This document shows, piece by piece, positions 8,569 to 16,647 of a stretch of DNA of 64,000 nt (within the stretch, counting starts at the first letter, position 1; each line of letters begins with the position of its first letter). Position numbers and translations under genes: made by a program. The notes under the pieces were generated by a model. The model was not told the origin of the DNA. It did no database searches and saw only the letters and a list, made by a program, of their open reading frames with translations. Source of the DNA: Alkalihalophilus marmarensis DSM 21297 (lineage in GTDB: Bacteria; Bacillota; Bacilli; Bacillales; Bacillaceae_D); assembly GCF_000474275.2 (NCBI RefSeq), contig NZ_ATAE01000056.1:62001-126000 (forward strand), in the 5' to 3' direction.

Positions 8569-9252
8569 ATGGAGATACTTAAACCTGCCGACATTGCGGC
8601 GAAATTAAACGTAAGTACAAACACACTGCGTAACTACGAAGCTAAAGGACTTGTCCCTTCACCAAAACGAACAGCAAGTGGGTACCGTATTTACTCCAGT
8701 GTTCATCTTATCTATTTTTCGTGTGTAAAATCACTTTCTGATGGGTTTGGGATGGATGTAGCAGTGAAGGTTATGGAAAGCATAAGGGGTATGAAAATCG
8801 ATGAAGCTCTTTGGACTCTTAACGACGAGCTGATTCGTAGGGGAGAAGAAAAAAAGTTTGTAATGGAAGCAGTTAAACTAATTGAGTACTCGGAGAAAAA
8901 TTCTTGTCTCTGGTCGTTAGGGGAAGCAGCTGAAAGAATGAATGTTTCCCGAACAGCCATCAGATATTGGGATAAAGAAGGGTATATACGAGCTATCCGA
9001 GATTCGGATAGCGGCTACCGTACATTTGATGGTCTTCAATTGGCTAAAATAAGCCTGCTTAAAGCGATTAATCACCGATTTTATACGGATGAAAATGCAA
9101 GGATGAAGGACAGATTCGAGAGAACGGAGGGGACAGAGGCATGTCGAAATCTTGCTTCTGAGGTACTAACTCTGCTAGGTATACGAAATAGAAGACATTT
9201 AAAAGCGATGGCCTACGTAGAAAAACTTCTGGAGGTAATTGAATTTGAATAA
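8569..9252 (+). CDS. Regulator with two MerR-type DNA-binding domains
   Basis: The 227-residue protein contains two MerR helix-turn-helix domains in tandem. The first covers about residues 4-45 (ADIAAKLNVSTNTLRNYE, then SGYRIY). The second covers about residues 116-157 (GEAAERMNVSRTAIRYWDKE, then SGYRTF). Ordinary MerR proteins have one such domain plus a dimerisation helix and effector domain. Here a helical stretch of about 60 residues links the two, and a short helical tail follows. No metal-binding cysteine cluster is seen. The start follows GAAGGAGATC. A second small gene (DUF3219) follows after 30 bp. Its ligand is unknown. Confidence 0.8.
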   Translation: MEILKPADIAAKLNVSTNTLRNYEAKGLVPSPKRTASGYRIYSSVHLIYFSCVKSLSDGFGMDVAVKVMESIRGMKIDEALWTLNDELIRRGEEKKFVMEAVKLIEYSEKNSCLWSLGEAAERMNVSRTAIRYWDKEGYIRAIRDSDSGYRTFDGLQLAKISLLKAINHRFYTDENARMKDRFERTEGTEACRNLASEVLTLLGIRNRRHLKAMAYVEKLLEVIEFE

Positions 9253-9282
9253 GCTCGTTGCAAAGGAAATGGAGATGATTTT

Positions 9283-9588
9283 ATGGCGAAAGAAATAATA
9301 TTAAATCAGACTGTGATTAAGGTGCAGAGTTTCAAAGAAAGGAAAGTAAATAATATCCATGAAATTTCAGTTGTCTTTCACGTTACGAGTGAAGAGTATC
9401 ATGATATAGCAACGTTACTATATCAAGGGACATTTGATGTAAAAGTACCTGAGAGAGGCTTATCATTTAGAGGAAGCATCGTGCAATATTCTACTTCAAT
9501 TACAAATTTATACGAAAAAGGGCAAGTTGGGAACTATTCATTAACTTTGCTTGAAAACGCTAAAGAAATGGATGCAGCCATAAAGTGA
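9283..9588 (+). CDS. DUF3219 family protein (YkvR-like)
   Basis: The 101-residue protein matches the DUF3219 pattern as I recall it: a VTSEEYHDIATLLYQGTFDV segment, then VPERGLSFRG and TSITNLYEKGQVG. B. subtilis YkvR belongs to this family. No biochemical role is established. The protein is small, soluble and beta-rich. Its ATG follows GGAGATG. It lies 30 bp after the double-MerR gene on the same strand and may be co-transcribed with it. Confidence 0.75.
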   Translation: MAKEIILNQTVIKVQSFKERKVNNIHEISVVFHVTSEEYHDIATLLYQGTFDVKVPERGLSFRGSIVQYSTSITNLYEKGQVGNYSLTLLENAKEMDAAIK

Positions 9589-9704
9589 AGTGGTTGCTTG
9601 TTTGACTTAATTAATAGAAGAAATAAATATCACAATTGGTATATGAGTAGGTAAGGAATGACTAGCTAGATTCTATTAGATAACAGAAACAGAAAGGATT
9701 AAAG

Positions 9705-10622
9705 ATGACATTACAACAACTAAAATACGTAATTGAAGTAGCAAGATGTCGTTCCATTAACAAGGCTGCACAGAAGCTTTTTATTAGCCAACCCAGTCTT
9801 TCAAATGCACTAAAAGAGCTGGAAGAAGAAATCGGAATCACGATTTTTTCACGAACCAATAAGGGAATTGTCGTTACTCATGAGGGCTCGGAATTCTTAG
9901 GTTATGCAAGGCAGGTGGCAGAGCAAGCAGCACTTTTAGAAAACCGCTATACTAAAACTTCCTCAAAGCAACAAAGTTTCTCTGTGTCTGCCCAGCATTA
10001 TGCCTTTGCAGTTAGTGCTTTTGTGAGACTGCTTAAAGAGTATGAGCGAGAGGAGTATGAGTTCACTTTACGAGAAACAAGAACCTATGAAATTATTGAT
10101 GATGTGAAGAATCTCCGCAGTGAAATCGGTATTTTATACCTGAATGATTTTAATCGAAATGTGGTTCAAAAGTTTTTGAGAGAAGGAAATTTAACGTTTC
10201 ATGAGCTGTTTATCGCAAAGCCTCATGTTTTCATTAGTTCCACCAATCCACTGTCTGAAAAGGACTTTGTTACATTAGATGACTTGTTTCCTTATCCTTA
10301 CCTTTCTTATGAGCAGGGGGACTATAATTCTTTTTATTTTTCAGAGGAGATTCTAAGCACGCTTTCGAGGCAAAAAAATATACGGGTGAGTGATCGTGCC
10401 ACTTTATTTAACTTGCTGATAGGATTAAATGGCTATACCATTTCCACTGGTGTGATCAGTCATAAGTTAAATAGCAAAGATATTATTGCTGTTCCGTTAA
10501 GAGTAGAAGAACAGATACATGTCGGTTATATTACTCATAAACATTTGACAACGAGTACGTTAGGCAGGATCTATATTCAATATTTAAAGGAAACCATTGA
10601 GGAAGAATTACAGCAGTTATAG
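9705..10622 (+). CDS. LysR-family transcriptional regulator
   Basis: This 305-residue protein has the standard LysR winged helix at residues 1-60 (INKAAQKLFISQPSLSNALK) and a substrate-binding-like effector domain at about 90-300. It lies directly upstream of, and codirectional with, a cobalamin-independent methionine-synthase-like gene. A perfect 10-bp inverted repeat overlaps its own stop codon, ahead of that gene. This context suggests it controls methionine or homocysteine metabolism, in place of the S-box riboswitch used for yxjG/yxjH in B. subtilis. No S-box is seen. The start follows AGAAAGG. Confidence 0.85.
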   Translation: MTLQQLKYVIEVARCRSINKAAQKLFISQPSLSNALKELEEEIGITIFSRTNKGIVVTHEGSEFLGYARQVAEQAALLENRYTKTSSKQQSFSVSAQHYAFAVSAFVRLLKEYEREEYEFTLRETRTYEIIDDVKNLRSEIGILYLNDFNRNVVQKFLREGNLTFHELFIAKPHVFISSTNPLSEKDFVTLDDLFPYPYLSYEQGDYNSFYFSEEILSTLSRQKNIRVSDRATLFNLLIGLNGYTISTGVISHKLNSKDIIAVPLRVEEQIHVGYITHKHLTTSTLGRIYIQYLKETIEEELQQL

Positions 10623-10636
10623 CTTCAAGCTATAAC
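10616..10636 (+). promoter_or_regulatory. Candidate LysR-type operator for the MetE-like gene
   Basis: GTTATAGCTT and AAGCTATAAC form a perfect inverted repeat around one base, and it contains a T-N11-A LysR box. Its centre lies about 36 bp upstream of a TATAAT at 10662-10667 that has no good -35 hexamer, the layout of an activator-dependent promoter. The repeat overlaps the stop codon of the LysR gene. Confidence 0.5.
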
Positions 10637-10741
10637 AAGGAATAGATTTAATGTCTTACATTATAATAATCTCCCCATGCTACACTTATCCTACATCAAG
10701 CATTGAGAATATTAAATCTTTTAGGAAGTGGGAGAATATTC

Positions 10742-11845
10742 ATGAATAAAACTATTGTTCGAGCACCATTTAGAGCTGATCATGTGGGAAGCCTATTAAG
10801 ACCAGAAAGAATACATACTGCAAGAAAAGATTTCCAAAGTGACAAGATTACCGCTCAAGAACTCCATCAAATTGAAACAGAAGAAATTAAAAGGATCGTT
10901 GACAAGCAAATCAAAGTAGGACTCCAAGCTGTAACAGATGGAGAGTTCCGCCGTAGATTTTGGCATACTGATTTCCTTGAGCATTTGAATGGCGTAGAAG
11001 GATACGTACCAGACTACGGATTTGCCTTCAAAGGGGAGGAGACAGAAAGATATGATGTACGTGTTACTGGAAAAGTCTCATTTAACCCAAACCATCCTCA
11101 TATTAAAGACTTTATCGAATTTAAAGAAGTGGTGGGGGGACGTGCTGTCGCAAAATTAACTATACCAAGTCCAAACCAAATGTTTAACGCAGGCATCCGC
11201 AATGTAGACATTTATCCAGATATCGAAGAATATACAAAGGATATTATTCAAACCTATCGCGAGGCAATTAAAGCCTTTTATGAAGCCGGATGTCGGTATT
11301 TACAATTAGATGATGTTTATATTGCTGGACTGAACGCATCAGAAATTCCGTTTAATGACAGCGGGTATTCACGTGAGGAATTAATAGACTTAGCTCTACG
11401 TGTTGCAAACGGAGTATTAGAAGACAAACCGGAAGATTTAATCATCACCACACATCTTTGCCGTGGAAACTACCGGTCTAAATGGGCCTTTGAAGGGAGT
11501 TATGCACAAATTGCTCCAACCTTATTTGCAAAAGAAAAGGTAAACGGATTTTTCCTCGAATATGATGATGACCGTTCTGGTGACTTTGGTCCGTTGGAAT
11601 ACATTCCAACTGGCGGTCCGCAAGTAGTGCTAGGTGTGTTCACATCAAAACATGGTCAATTAGAAGACAAGGAAACGATTAAAGCTCGTGTTGAAGAGGC
11701 TACAAAATATGTGCCACTAGAACAATTATGTATTAGTCCTCAATGTGGCTTTGCCTCAACTCATCATGGAAACACTTTAACAGAGGACGAGCAGTGGACG
11801 AAACTTAAATATATAGTAGACATTTCGAAAGAGATTTGGGGATAA
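10742..11845 (+). CDS. MetE C-terminal-like methyltransferase (YxjG/YxjH type)
   Basis: The 367-residue protein resembles the catalytic C-terminal half of cobalamin-independent methionine synthase, as in B. subtilis YxjG/YxjH. It lacks the N-terminal half of full MetE. Expected features are the RADHVGSLLRP start of the barrel, the zinc ligands in THLCRG and the CISPQCGFAS segment near the end. It probably transfers a methyl group to homocysteine from a methyl donor that has not been settled. A TTG at 10703 is in frame, but AGGAAGTGGGA serves the ATG at 10742. It sits 119 bp after a LysR gene that likely regulates it. Confidence 0.88.
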   Translation: MNKTIVRAPFRADHVGSLLRPERIHTARKDFQSDKITAQELHQIETEEIKRIVDKQIKVGLQAVTDGEFRRRFWHTDFLEHLNGVEGYVPDYGFAFKGEETERYDVRVTGKVSFNPNHPHIKDFIEFKEVVGGRAVAKLTIPSPNQMFNAGIRNVDIYPDIEEYTKDIIQTYREAIKAFYEAGCRYLQLDDVYIAGLNASEIPFNDSGYSREELIDLALRVANGVLEDKPEDLIITTHLCRGNYRSKWAFEGSYAQIAPTLFAKEKVNGFFLEYDDDRSGDFGPLEYIPTGGPQVVLGVFTSKHGQLEDKETIKARVEEATKYVPLEQLCISPQCGFASTHHGNTLTEDEQWTKLKYIVDISKEIWG

Positions 11846-11894
11846 GGGTTTTAACAATTTGCATTTTAAATACTAGGTGCATAAGGATTAGGAG

Positions 11895-11925
11895 GTGAAC
11901 CAGATAGTATTGGTTCATCTTTTTT
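11895..11925 (+). terminator. Intrinsic terminator
   Basis: TGAACCA and TGGTTCA arms with an eight-base loop are followed by TCTTTTTT. It lies 50 bp after the MetE-like gene. Confidence 0.8.
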
Positions 11926-12036
11926 ATGCAGGGTTAATGATATAAGTATTAGGATAGTACAAACTGGTTCATAGTGGATATAATAACTAAGTAATCTAAC
12001 TTAAATTTGAAACGTCTATATAAAAAGGAGAAGAAC

Positions 12037-12682
12037 ATGGACATTATTGATAAGTTAAAACTGGATAAATATCAAAATATGACCGTGCTACTTCAACCAA
12101 ATGATTATGACTTGTTTAGAGGGATTTAATTCGGAAGTATCAGGAAAGCACGATGCTATCTTCATCTTTGTTGAAACCATTGAAGAAATAGTAAATCAAA
12201 CTCAAAAAATACTTAATGAGCAAAACTTAATAGATAAAGGATATTTATTATTTGCTTATCCGAAAAAAGGAAACAAGAGATATAGTACGTTTGTTCATAG
12301 AGATGAAATTTTTCCCGCATTGAAAGTAGGGGAAGATGGATATGTGAAAAATAGTGATTTGAAATTTTCGCGAATGGTAAGTATGGATCACGTCACAGTG
12401 GTGGGATTAACGTATGAAAAGAAGCGACTTAAAAAATCATCCTCTGCAAGTCAGTGTGTTGCAGATTATGAGGAGAATATTAAAGAGGTAGAAAAGCTAT
12501 TAACCATGCATCCAAATGAACTTAAGTTTTATCAGAACCTAACTCCAGGTTACCAAAGGGAGTGGGCTCGCTACATCTTTTCTGCTAAGCAACAAAAAAC
12601 TCGTGATAAACGCCACCTCCAAATGGTTGATATCTTATCTCAAGGATATAAGTCGATTGATTTGTTTCGACAAAAGAAGTAA
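12037..12682 (+). pseudogene. YdeI/OmpD-associated family gene interrupted by a frameshift
   Basis: A frame starting at the ATG at 12037 (after AAAAGGAG) encodes MDIIDKLKLDKYQNMTVLLQ and stops at 12127-12129. The rest continues in the next frame from about 12101 to 12682. Joining them near DYDLF/LEGFNS gives one protein of about 213 residues. Its C-terminal part (LTPGYQREWARYIFSAK, KSIDLFRQKK) fits the YdeI/OmpD-associated domain. The break is explained by one extra T in the TTGTTTAGAG stretch near 12110. The downstream frame is intact, so this is either a recent mutation or a sequencing error. The function of the family is unclear; it has been linked to peptide or bacteriocin tolerance. Confidence 0.7.
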
Positions 12683-12715
12683 TTTACTGTAATGATATAA
12701 CATAAAGTTACAGAT

Positions 12716-12740
12716 GGAGTGCTGAGGTCACTCCTTTTTT
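12716..12740 (+). terminator. Intrinsic terminator
   Basis: GGAGTG and CACTCC arms with a seven-base loop are followed by TTTTTT, 34 bp after the YdeI-family reading frame. The following 220 bp (to 12961) show no feature I can support. Confidence 0.75.
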
Positions 12741-12961
12741 ACTGAAAGAAACTCAGTTTTCTAAAGGAAAGGAAATTTCTTTTTCCTTGTTTATCATCAT
12801 ATAGAAGTAATGGATTGATGAACATAAAAATACAAGACTGGTAATAACTTGAACATTCCTTTTTCTGTTTGATAAAACATGCATAAGCATGGTATAAATT
12901 TAAAAGAACCTGGGACATTCTCCTTTTATTTTTGGATAACGGGCAGGTCTGATATTCCATC

Positions 12962-14020
12962 ATGAGAGAATTTGATTATAGATATGGATGTGAAGTAAAA
13001 ATGGATCTTAATACTAATAAAGATTTAACTATAAATAAAAAAGATAATTTTTGGGCTGGTTTACCGCGTCCGTTCTTCATATTGGCACCAATGGAAGAAG
13101 TAACAGACGTTGTTTTTCGCCATGTTGTAAGTGAAGCGGCTAGACCTGATGTGTTTTTCACAGAGTTTACAAACAGTGAAAGTTATTGTCACCCGGACGG
13201 GATGAAAAGTGTTCGTGGGCGTTTAACTTTTACAGAGGATGAACAGCCGATTGTCGCTCATATATGGGGGGACAAGCCTGAATATTTTCGTCAAATGAGT
13301 ATTGGAATGGCGGAACTTGGCTTTAAAGGTCTGGATATCAATATGGGCTGTCCAGTTCCTAATGTGGTACAGAATGGGAAGGGAAGCGGTCTGATTCGCC
13401 GTCCTGAAGTTGCAGCTGAACTAATCCAGGCAGCAAAAGCAGGGGGATTGCCTGTAAGTGTAAAAACAAGGATTGGCTTCGCTGAGGTAGACGAATGGCA
13501 GGACTGGCTGACTCACATTCTTAAGCAAGATATTGTGAACCTTTCTATTCATCTGCGTACAAGAAATGAAATGAGTAAAGTAGATGCTCATTGGGAGTTG
13601 ATCCCAGAGATTAAAAAACTGCGTGACGAAGTGGCACCACATACGCTTTTAACAATCAATGGAGATATCCCTGACCGTCAAACCGGGTTAAAGCTTGTGG
13701 AGCAATATGGGGTTGATGGAGTGATGATTGGCCGTGGTATTTTCCATAATCCATTTGCCTTTGAAAAGGAGCCGAAAGACCATAGCAGTAAGGAGTTACT
13801 TGATCTCTTAAGATTGCATCTAGATCTCTATGATAAATATTCACATTTAGAGGTGCGTCCGTTCAAAGCCCTTCATCGCTTTTTCAAGATCTATGTCAAA
13901 GGATTTAGAGGTGCGGGTCAATTAAGAAATGAACTAATGAACACTAAGTCAACAGATGAAGTTCGCGAATGGCTTAATCAATTTGAGGCAACGAATTTTG
14001 AGGAAATGAAGGAAGAGTAG
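12962..14020 (+). CDS. tRNA-dihydrouridine synthase (YfjN-like)
   Basis: This flavoenzyme reduces uridine to dihydrouridine in tRNA D-loops. The protein is a Dus TIM barrel with the [18 protein letters not shown] start, the DINMGCPVP motif with the catalytic cysteine, and FMN-binding segments VKTRIGF and VMIGRGIF. It closely resembles my recollection of B. subtilis YfjN, more than the DusB type next to fusA. The open frame allows 352 residues; a start at the ATG at 13001 would give 339 and be nearer the family length. Neither has a convincing ribosome binding site, so the start is uncertain. Confidence 0.9.
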   Translation: MREFDYRYGCEVKMDLNTNKDLTINKKDNFWAGLPRPFFILAPMEEVTDVVFRHVVSEAARPDVFFTEFTNSESYCHPDGMKSVRGRLTFTEDEQPIVAHIWGDKPEYFRQMSIGMAELGFKGLDINMGCPVPNVVQNGKGSGLIRRPEVAAELIQAAKAGGLPVSVKTRIGFAEVDEWQDWLTHILKQDIVNLSIHLRTRNEMSKVDAHWELIPEIKKLRDEVAPHTLLTINGDIPDRQTGLKLVEQYGVDGVMIGRGIFHNPFAFEKEPKDHSSKELLDLLRLHLDLYDKYSHLEVRPFKALHRFFKIYVKGFRGAGQLRNELMNTKSTDEVREWLNQFEATNFEEMKEE

Positions 14021-14049
14021 AAAGTCACATTCAAGTGAATAAAAAGCAG

Positions 14050-14082
14050 AAAGAGTCTTTCAAATGAAAAGGCTCTTTTTTA
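14050..14082 (+). terminator. Intrinsic terminator after the dus gene
   Basis: AAAGAG-TCTTTC and GAAAAGG-CTCTTT arms are followed by a T run, about 30 bp after the stop. Confidence 0.75.
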
Positions 14083-14180
14083 TGGAAAAGGTAGAAGAAT
14101 AGTCAGTTATTTATTGGATATTTATGTTAAAATAGTAAGGTGTTGTTTGTTGTATTTAGTATTAGAAAGGATGATGGAAC

Positions 14181-14510
14181 GTGTCTGTTTTCCAATGGCT
14201 CGACCAATGGTTAGCTAGTGACCCAACAAATTTTAATTTGTTTATGATAATCTCAACAATCATTGCACTTTCTTCAGTCATTGTCCTGACAGTAATGACT
14301 AAAAAGATAGGCAGTGAGCACTTACATATCAAATTAAAGATCGATCGGGCGATGTTTGTATCCTTACTTATTTTAATTACCGGATTTGTCCTTTTTGTCC
14401 CTGTTGAAATGATTTTCTATAAACAATATGTAGGCTTGATGGTAGTCATTTCTATTCTTGTAGGTGCGGTCGTCAGCAGTTATTTCTATTTGAAGCAGAA
14501 GACTGTGTAA
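14181..14510 (+). CDS. Small membrane protein, three predicted helices
   Basis: I do not recognise a family. The 109-residue product has hydrophobic segments at about residues 18-38, 57-75 and 82-102, separated by short basic loops, so it is an integral membrane protein. It starts with GTG, preceded by GAAAGGATG. The ATG a few bases upstream is in another frame. It is followed after 4 bp by a histidine-phosphatase gene, which suggests co-transcription. Confidence 0.6.
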   Translation: MSVFQWLDQWLASDPTNFNLFMIISTIIALSSVIVLTVMTKKIGSEHLHIKLKIDRAMFVSLLILITGFVLFVPVEMIFYKQYVGLMVVISILVGAVVSSYFYLKQKTV

Positions 14511-14514
14511 AGAA

Positions 14515-15087
14515 ATGATGGAGATCTCATTGATCAGACATGGCAAATCACAATTTAATGAAAAGAAGAGAGTAACCTGTGCAGAGTTTGAAAGTTGGGT
14601 AGATAACTATAATGCTAGCGGGGTACATAGACAAGCGAATTATCCACCCGAAACACTCCTGAAAATCACCTCGGCCGATGTTTTAATCACCAGTGACTTA
14701 AAAAGATCAATTGACTCAGCAGCGATCCTCCACCCAGAAGGAAAAACGATCTCCCATTCTTTGTTTCGCGAAACAGAGCTGCCAACTCTACACGCGAAGC
14801 ATCTGTCTATTAGATTAAAGCCAAGCACTTGGGCTGTATTTCTAAGGCTTTTATGGTTTGGAGGATATTCAAATGCTTGCGAATCAGTAAGTGAGGCAAA
14901 AGGGAGAGCAGAAAAAGCGACAGAACAATTAATTACCTATGCTAAGGAATCTCAATCCGTGGCAATCGTTGGACATGGTTTTTTTAATAGGTTTATCTCT
15001 AAGGAATTACAAAGGCAAGGGTGGAAGGGGAAGAAGAAGTCAGGAACAAAGCATTGGAGTTGTACGACGTATACGTGGTCTGAATAA
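14515..15087 (+). CDS. Histidine phosphatase family protein (first of a tandem pair)
   Basis: The 190-residue protein carries the RHG catalytic motif at its N-terminus (SLIRHGKSQFNE, His about 9) and a second conserved histidine in VAIVGHGFFNRF near residue 155. It belongs to the phosphoglycerate-mutase-like superfamily. The middle is shorter than in classical mutases, and the substrate cannot be read from sequence. A second, more distant family member follows after 53 bp. The start has only a weak ribosome binding site. Confidence 0.75.
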   Translation: MMEISLIRHGKSQFNEKKRVTCAEFESWVDNYNASGVHRQANYPPETLLKITSADVLITSDLKRSIDSAAILHPEGKTISHSLFRETELPTLHAKHLSIRLKPSTWAVFLRLLWFGGYSNACESVSEAKGRAEKATEQLITYAKESQSVAIVGHGFFNRFISKELQRQGWKGKKKSGTKHWSCTTYTWSE

Positions 15088-15140
15088 TTACCTTGGTGGT
15101 ATATGGGGGTAACGAGGTAGAAAATGAGGGAGGCTTTAGA

Positions 15141-15767
15141 GTGGGCAAAACAACCTTATACATAGTAAGGCACGGTGAAACCGAATGGAATGTGGAAAAG
15201 CGATTGCAAGGTCATCACGATTCTCCTTTAACTCAACTGGGAGAATTACAAGCTGATTGGCTGCACGAAGCTCTCAAAGAGGTTGAGTTTGATGGTATTT
15301 ACACTAGCTCCAGCCAAAGAGCAGTGAGAACGACAGAAATTATTTCACGTCAACAAAAATCACCGATTGTAAAGGTGGATCAATTAAGAGAAATGTATTT
15401 GGGAGAGTGGGAAGGGAAGCGTCAAAGTGATTTACTGAAGAGTGAACCTCACGAGTTTCAATCCTTTTGGCATACCCCTCATCTTTTTCAGCCAACAACG
15501 GGAGAATCATTTTTGGAGGTTCAAGACAGAGTAATAGACAAACTGAAGCAAATCCATAGAAATCATTATTCTGACTCACCTCTCTTAATCGTAACTCATA
15601 CCGTCGTTGTAAAAGTATTAATGGCTTATTTTGAAGGAAGGCCGTTATCAAATATATGGGATCCACCTTACCTGCACCCTGCATGCCTGTGTAAAGTTGA
15701 GTTCGATGGTGACAAGTCGACTATCTATCTTCATGGCGACACCTCGCATTATAAGAAGCCATTATAA
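15141..15767 (+). CDS. Histidine phosphatase family protein (PhoE-like)
   Basis: This 208-residue protein has a canonical RHGETEWN motif near the N-terminus, TSSSQRAVRTTEII, and a second histidine in LLIVTHTVVVKVL. That pattern is typical of broad-specificity phosphatases such as PhoE or alpha-ribazole phosphatase-like enzymes. The frame is open upstream to 15093, but GAGGGAGG at about 15126-15133 points to the GTG at 15141, which also gives the normal N-terminus. It is the second of two adjacent histidine phosphatases. They are clearly diverged, so this is not a recent duplication. Confidence 0.8.
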   Translation: MGKTTLYIVRHGETEWNVEKRLQGHHDSPLTQLGELQADWLHEALKEVEFDGIYTSSSQRAVRTTEIISRQQKSPIVKVDQLREMYLGEWEGKRQSDLLKSEPHEFQSFWHTPHLFQPTTGESFLEVQDRVIDKLKQIHRNHYSDSPLLIVTHTVVVKVLMAYFEGRPLSNIWDPPYLHPACLCKVEFDGDKSTIYLHGDTSHYKKPL

Positions 15768-15788
15768 TTATTGAGTGGGGTGAGTTGG

Positions 15789-15983
15789 TTGAAAAAGGTT
15801 GTAGAATATTTGCTTTTAGCAAACTTCTTCATAGTGTATTTTAAACTCTTTGAGAAAGTGTGGGTTTATTTACCTTTCCAATCCTCAGTTGGAGTACTTG
15901 CAGGGACTTTGGTAGTTTTTATTATGTCTCTAATCCTTGCCATTTGGACTTTGCGAGGGGTGGCTCATGTCCTTACAAGCTAA
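15789..15983 (+). CDS. Small two-helix membrane protein
   Basis: The 64-residue product has two hydrophobic stretches, at about residues 5-20 and 32-54, with a basic start (LKKVVEY). No family is recognised. In-frame TTG (15771), GTG (15780) and TTG (15789) codons are all possible starts; GGGGTGA at about 15777-15783 best serves the last. It follows the histidine phosphatase by 21 bp and may be in the same operon. Confidence 0.5.
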   Translation: MKKVVEYLLLANFFIVYFKLFEKVWVYLPFQSSVGVLAGTLVVFIMSLILAIWTLRGVAHVLTS

Positions 15984-16054
15984 GGGCTAGCATTAAGAGC
16001 TTGGACAAAAGTATTTTAACTTATGGAAAAAGAATAAAATGATAGGAGCGTCTG

Positions 16055-16237
16055 ATGGATAATCAATATGTTGTAGGCTGGGGTACACTGGCCTTGATTA
16101 ATGCAGCACTGGCACAAGGGAAAAATCGAACAGGGCTCAACTGGTTTCTGCTCTCCCTTGTATTAGGCCCTGCGGCAACATTTATTTTGTTATTTGTTGA
16201 AAAGAGAGAGTATAAACAGGTTCGAGAAAATCAATAA
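16055..16237 (+). CDS. Small membrane-associated protein, 60 residues
   Basis: The product begins MDNQYVVGWGTLALINAALA and has two short hydrophobic segments (about residues 5-20 and 29-48) separated by a GKNRTGLNW loop, then a charged tail. The ATG follows ATAGGAGCG. I do not recognise the family. The compositional pattern and ribosome binding site support coding. Confidence 0.6.
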   Translation: MDNQYVVGWGTLALINAALAQGKNRTGLNWFLLSLVLGPAATFILLFVEKREYKQVRENQ

Positions 16238-16348
16238 ACAAACCATCAAAATAATTTGGACTTATCATTTATACATGATGAGGAAAATGTAATAGGAATT
16301 AGTTTGGGTTATGCTTTTGACAGAATGAATTGGGAAACGGAAGAATAG
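16238..16348 (+). pseudogene. Possible gene remnant
   Basis: Directly after the previous stop, one frame stays open for 36 codons without an ATG. It contains the coding-like string DEENVIGISLGYAFDRMNWE, ending in a stop at 16346-16348. There is no ribosome binding site. It could be the tail of a lost gene; the family is unknown. Confidence 0.25.
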
Positions 16349-16387
16349 ATTAAGAGCTATCTTACTTAAAAATCTGGAGGTGTTCAT

Positions 16388-16606
16388 ATGAGTGAGAATA
16401 AAGAATCTCCAGAAAGACGAAGGGAAAGATTAAGGCAAGAAGAGTTAAAAAGAAATAGAACAAATTCTATGAGTGATGGCTTCAATCGAGCAAGCAGCGG
16501 AAGCATGGTCGATTTGGTTAACAGCTTGGGCTGGAAAGGCACAGGTATCCTTATTATCGTCATCATCCTCCTATTTATAACAGGGTCATTCGTATTTAGC
16601 CGTTAA
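16388..16606 (+). CDS. DUF6366-like small membrane protein
   Basis: The 72-residue product has a highly charged N-terminus (ESPERRRERLRQEELKRN), a central GFNRASSGSMVDLV segment and one C-terminal transmembrane helix (about residues 52-70). I associate this pattern with the DUF6366 family of Bacillus; no function is known. The ATG follows TGGAGGTG. It ends just before a bidirectional terminator shared with the convergent bceB-like gene. Confidence 0.7.
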   Translation: MSENKESPERRRERLRQEELKRNRTNSMSDGFNRASSGSMVDLVNSLGWKGTGILIIVIILLFITGSFVFSR

Positions 16607-16611
16607 TATGT

Positions 16612-16647
16612 AAAAGCTCCAGGACCTATTCCTGGAGCTTTCTTATT
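16612..16647. terminator. Bidirectional terminator
   Basis: AAAGCTCCAGG and CCTGGAGCTTT arms enclose a seven-base loop, with T-rich flank on the plus strand. It lies between convergent genes ending at 16606 and 16646. Confidence 0.75.

Noticed and set aside
10623-10741. S-box (SAM) riboswitch upstream of the MetE-like gene
   Set aside because: The spacer is too short and lacks the conserved S-box helices; only a LysR-type inverted repeat is present.
12739-12963. 74-codon minus-strand frame
   Set aside because: It has no ribosome binding site, its composition is like A/T-rich spacer DNA, and its start lies inside the next gene.
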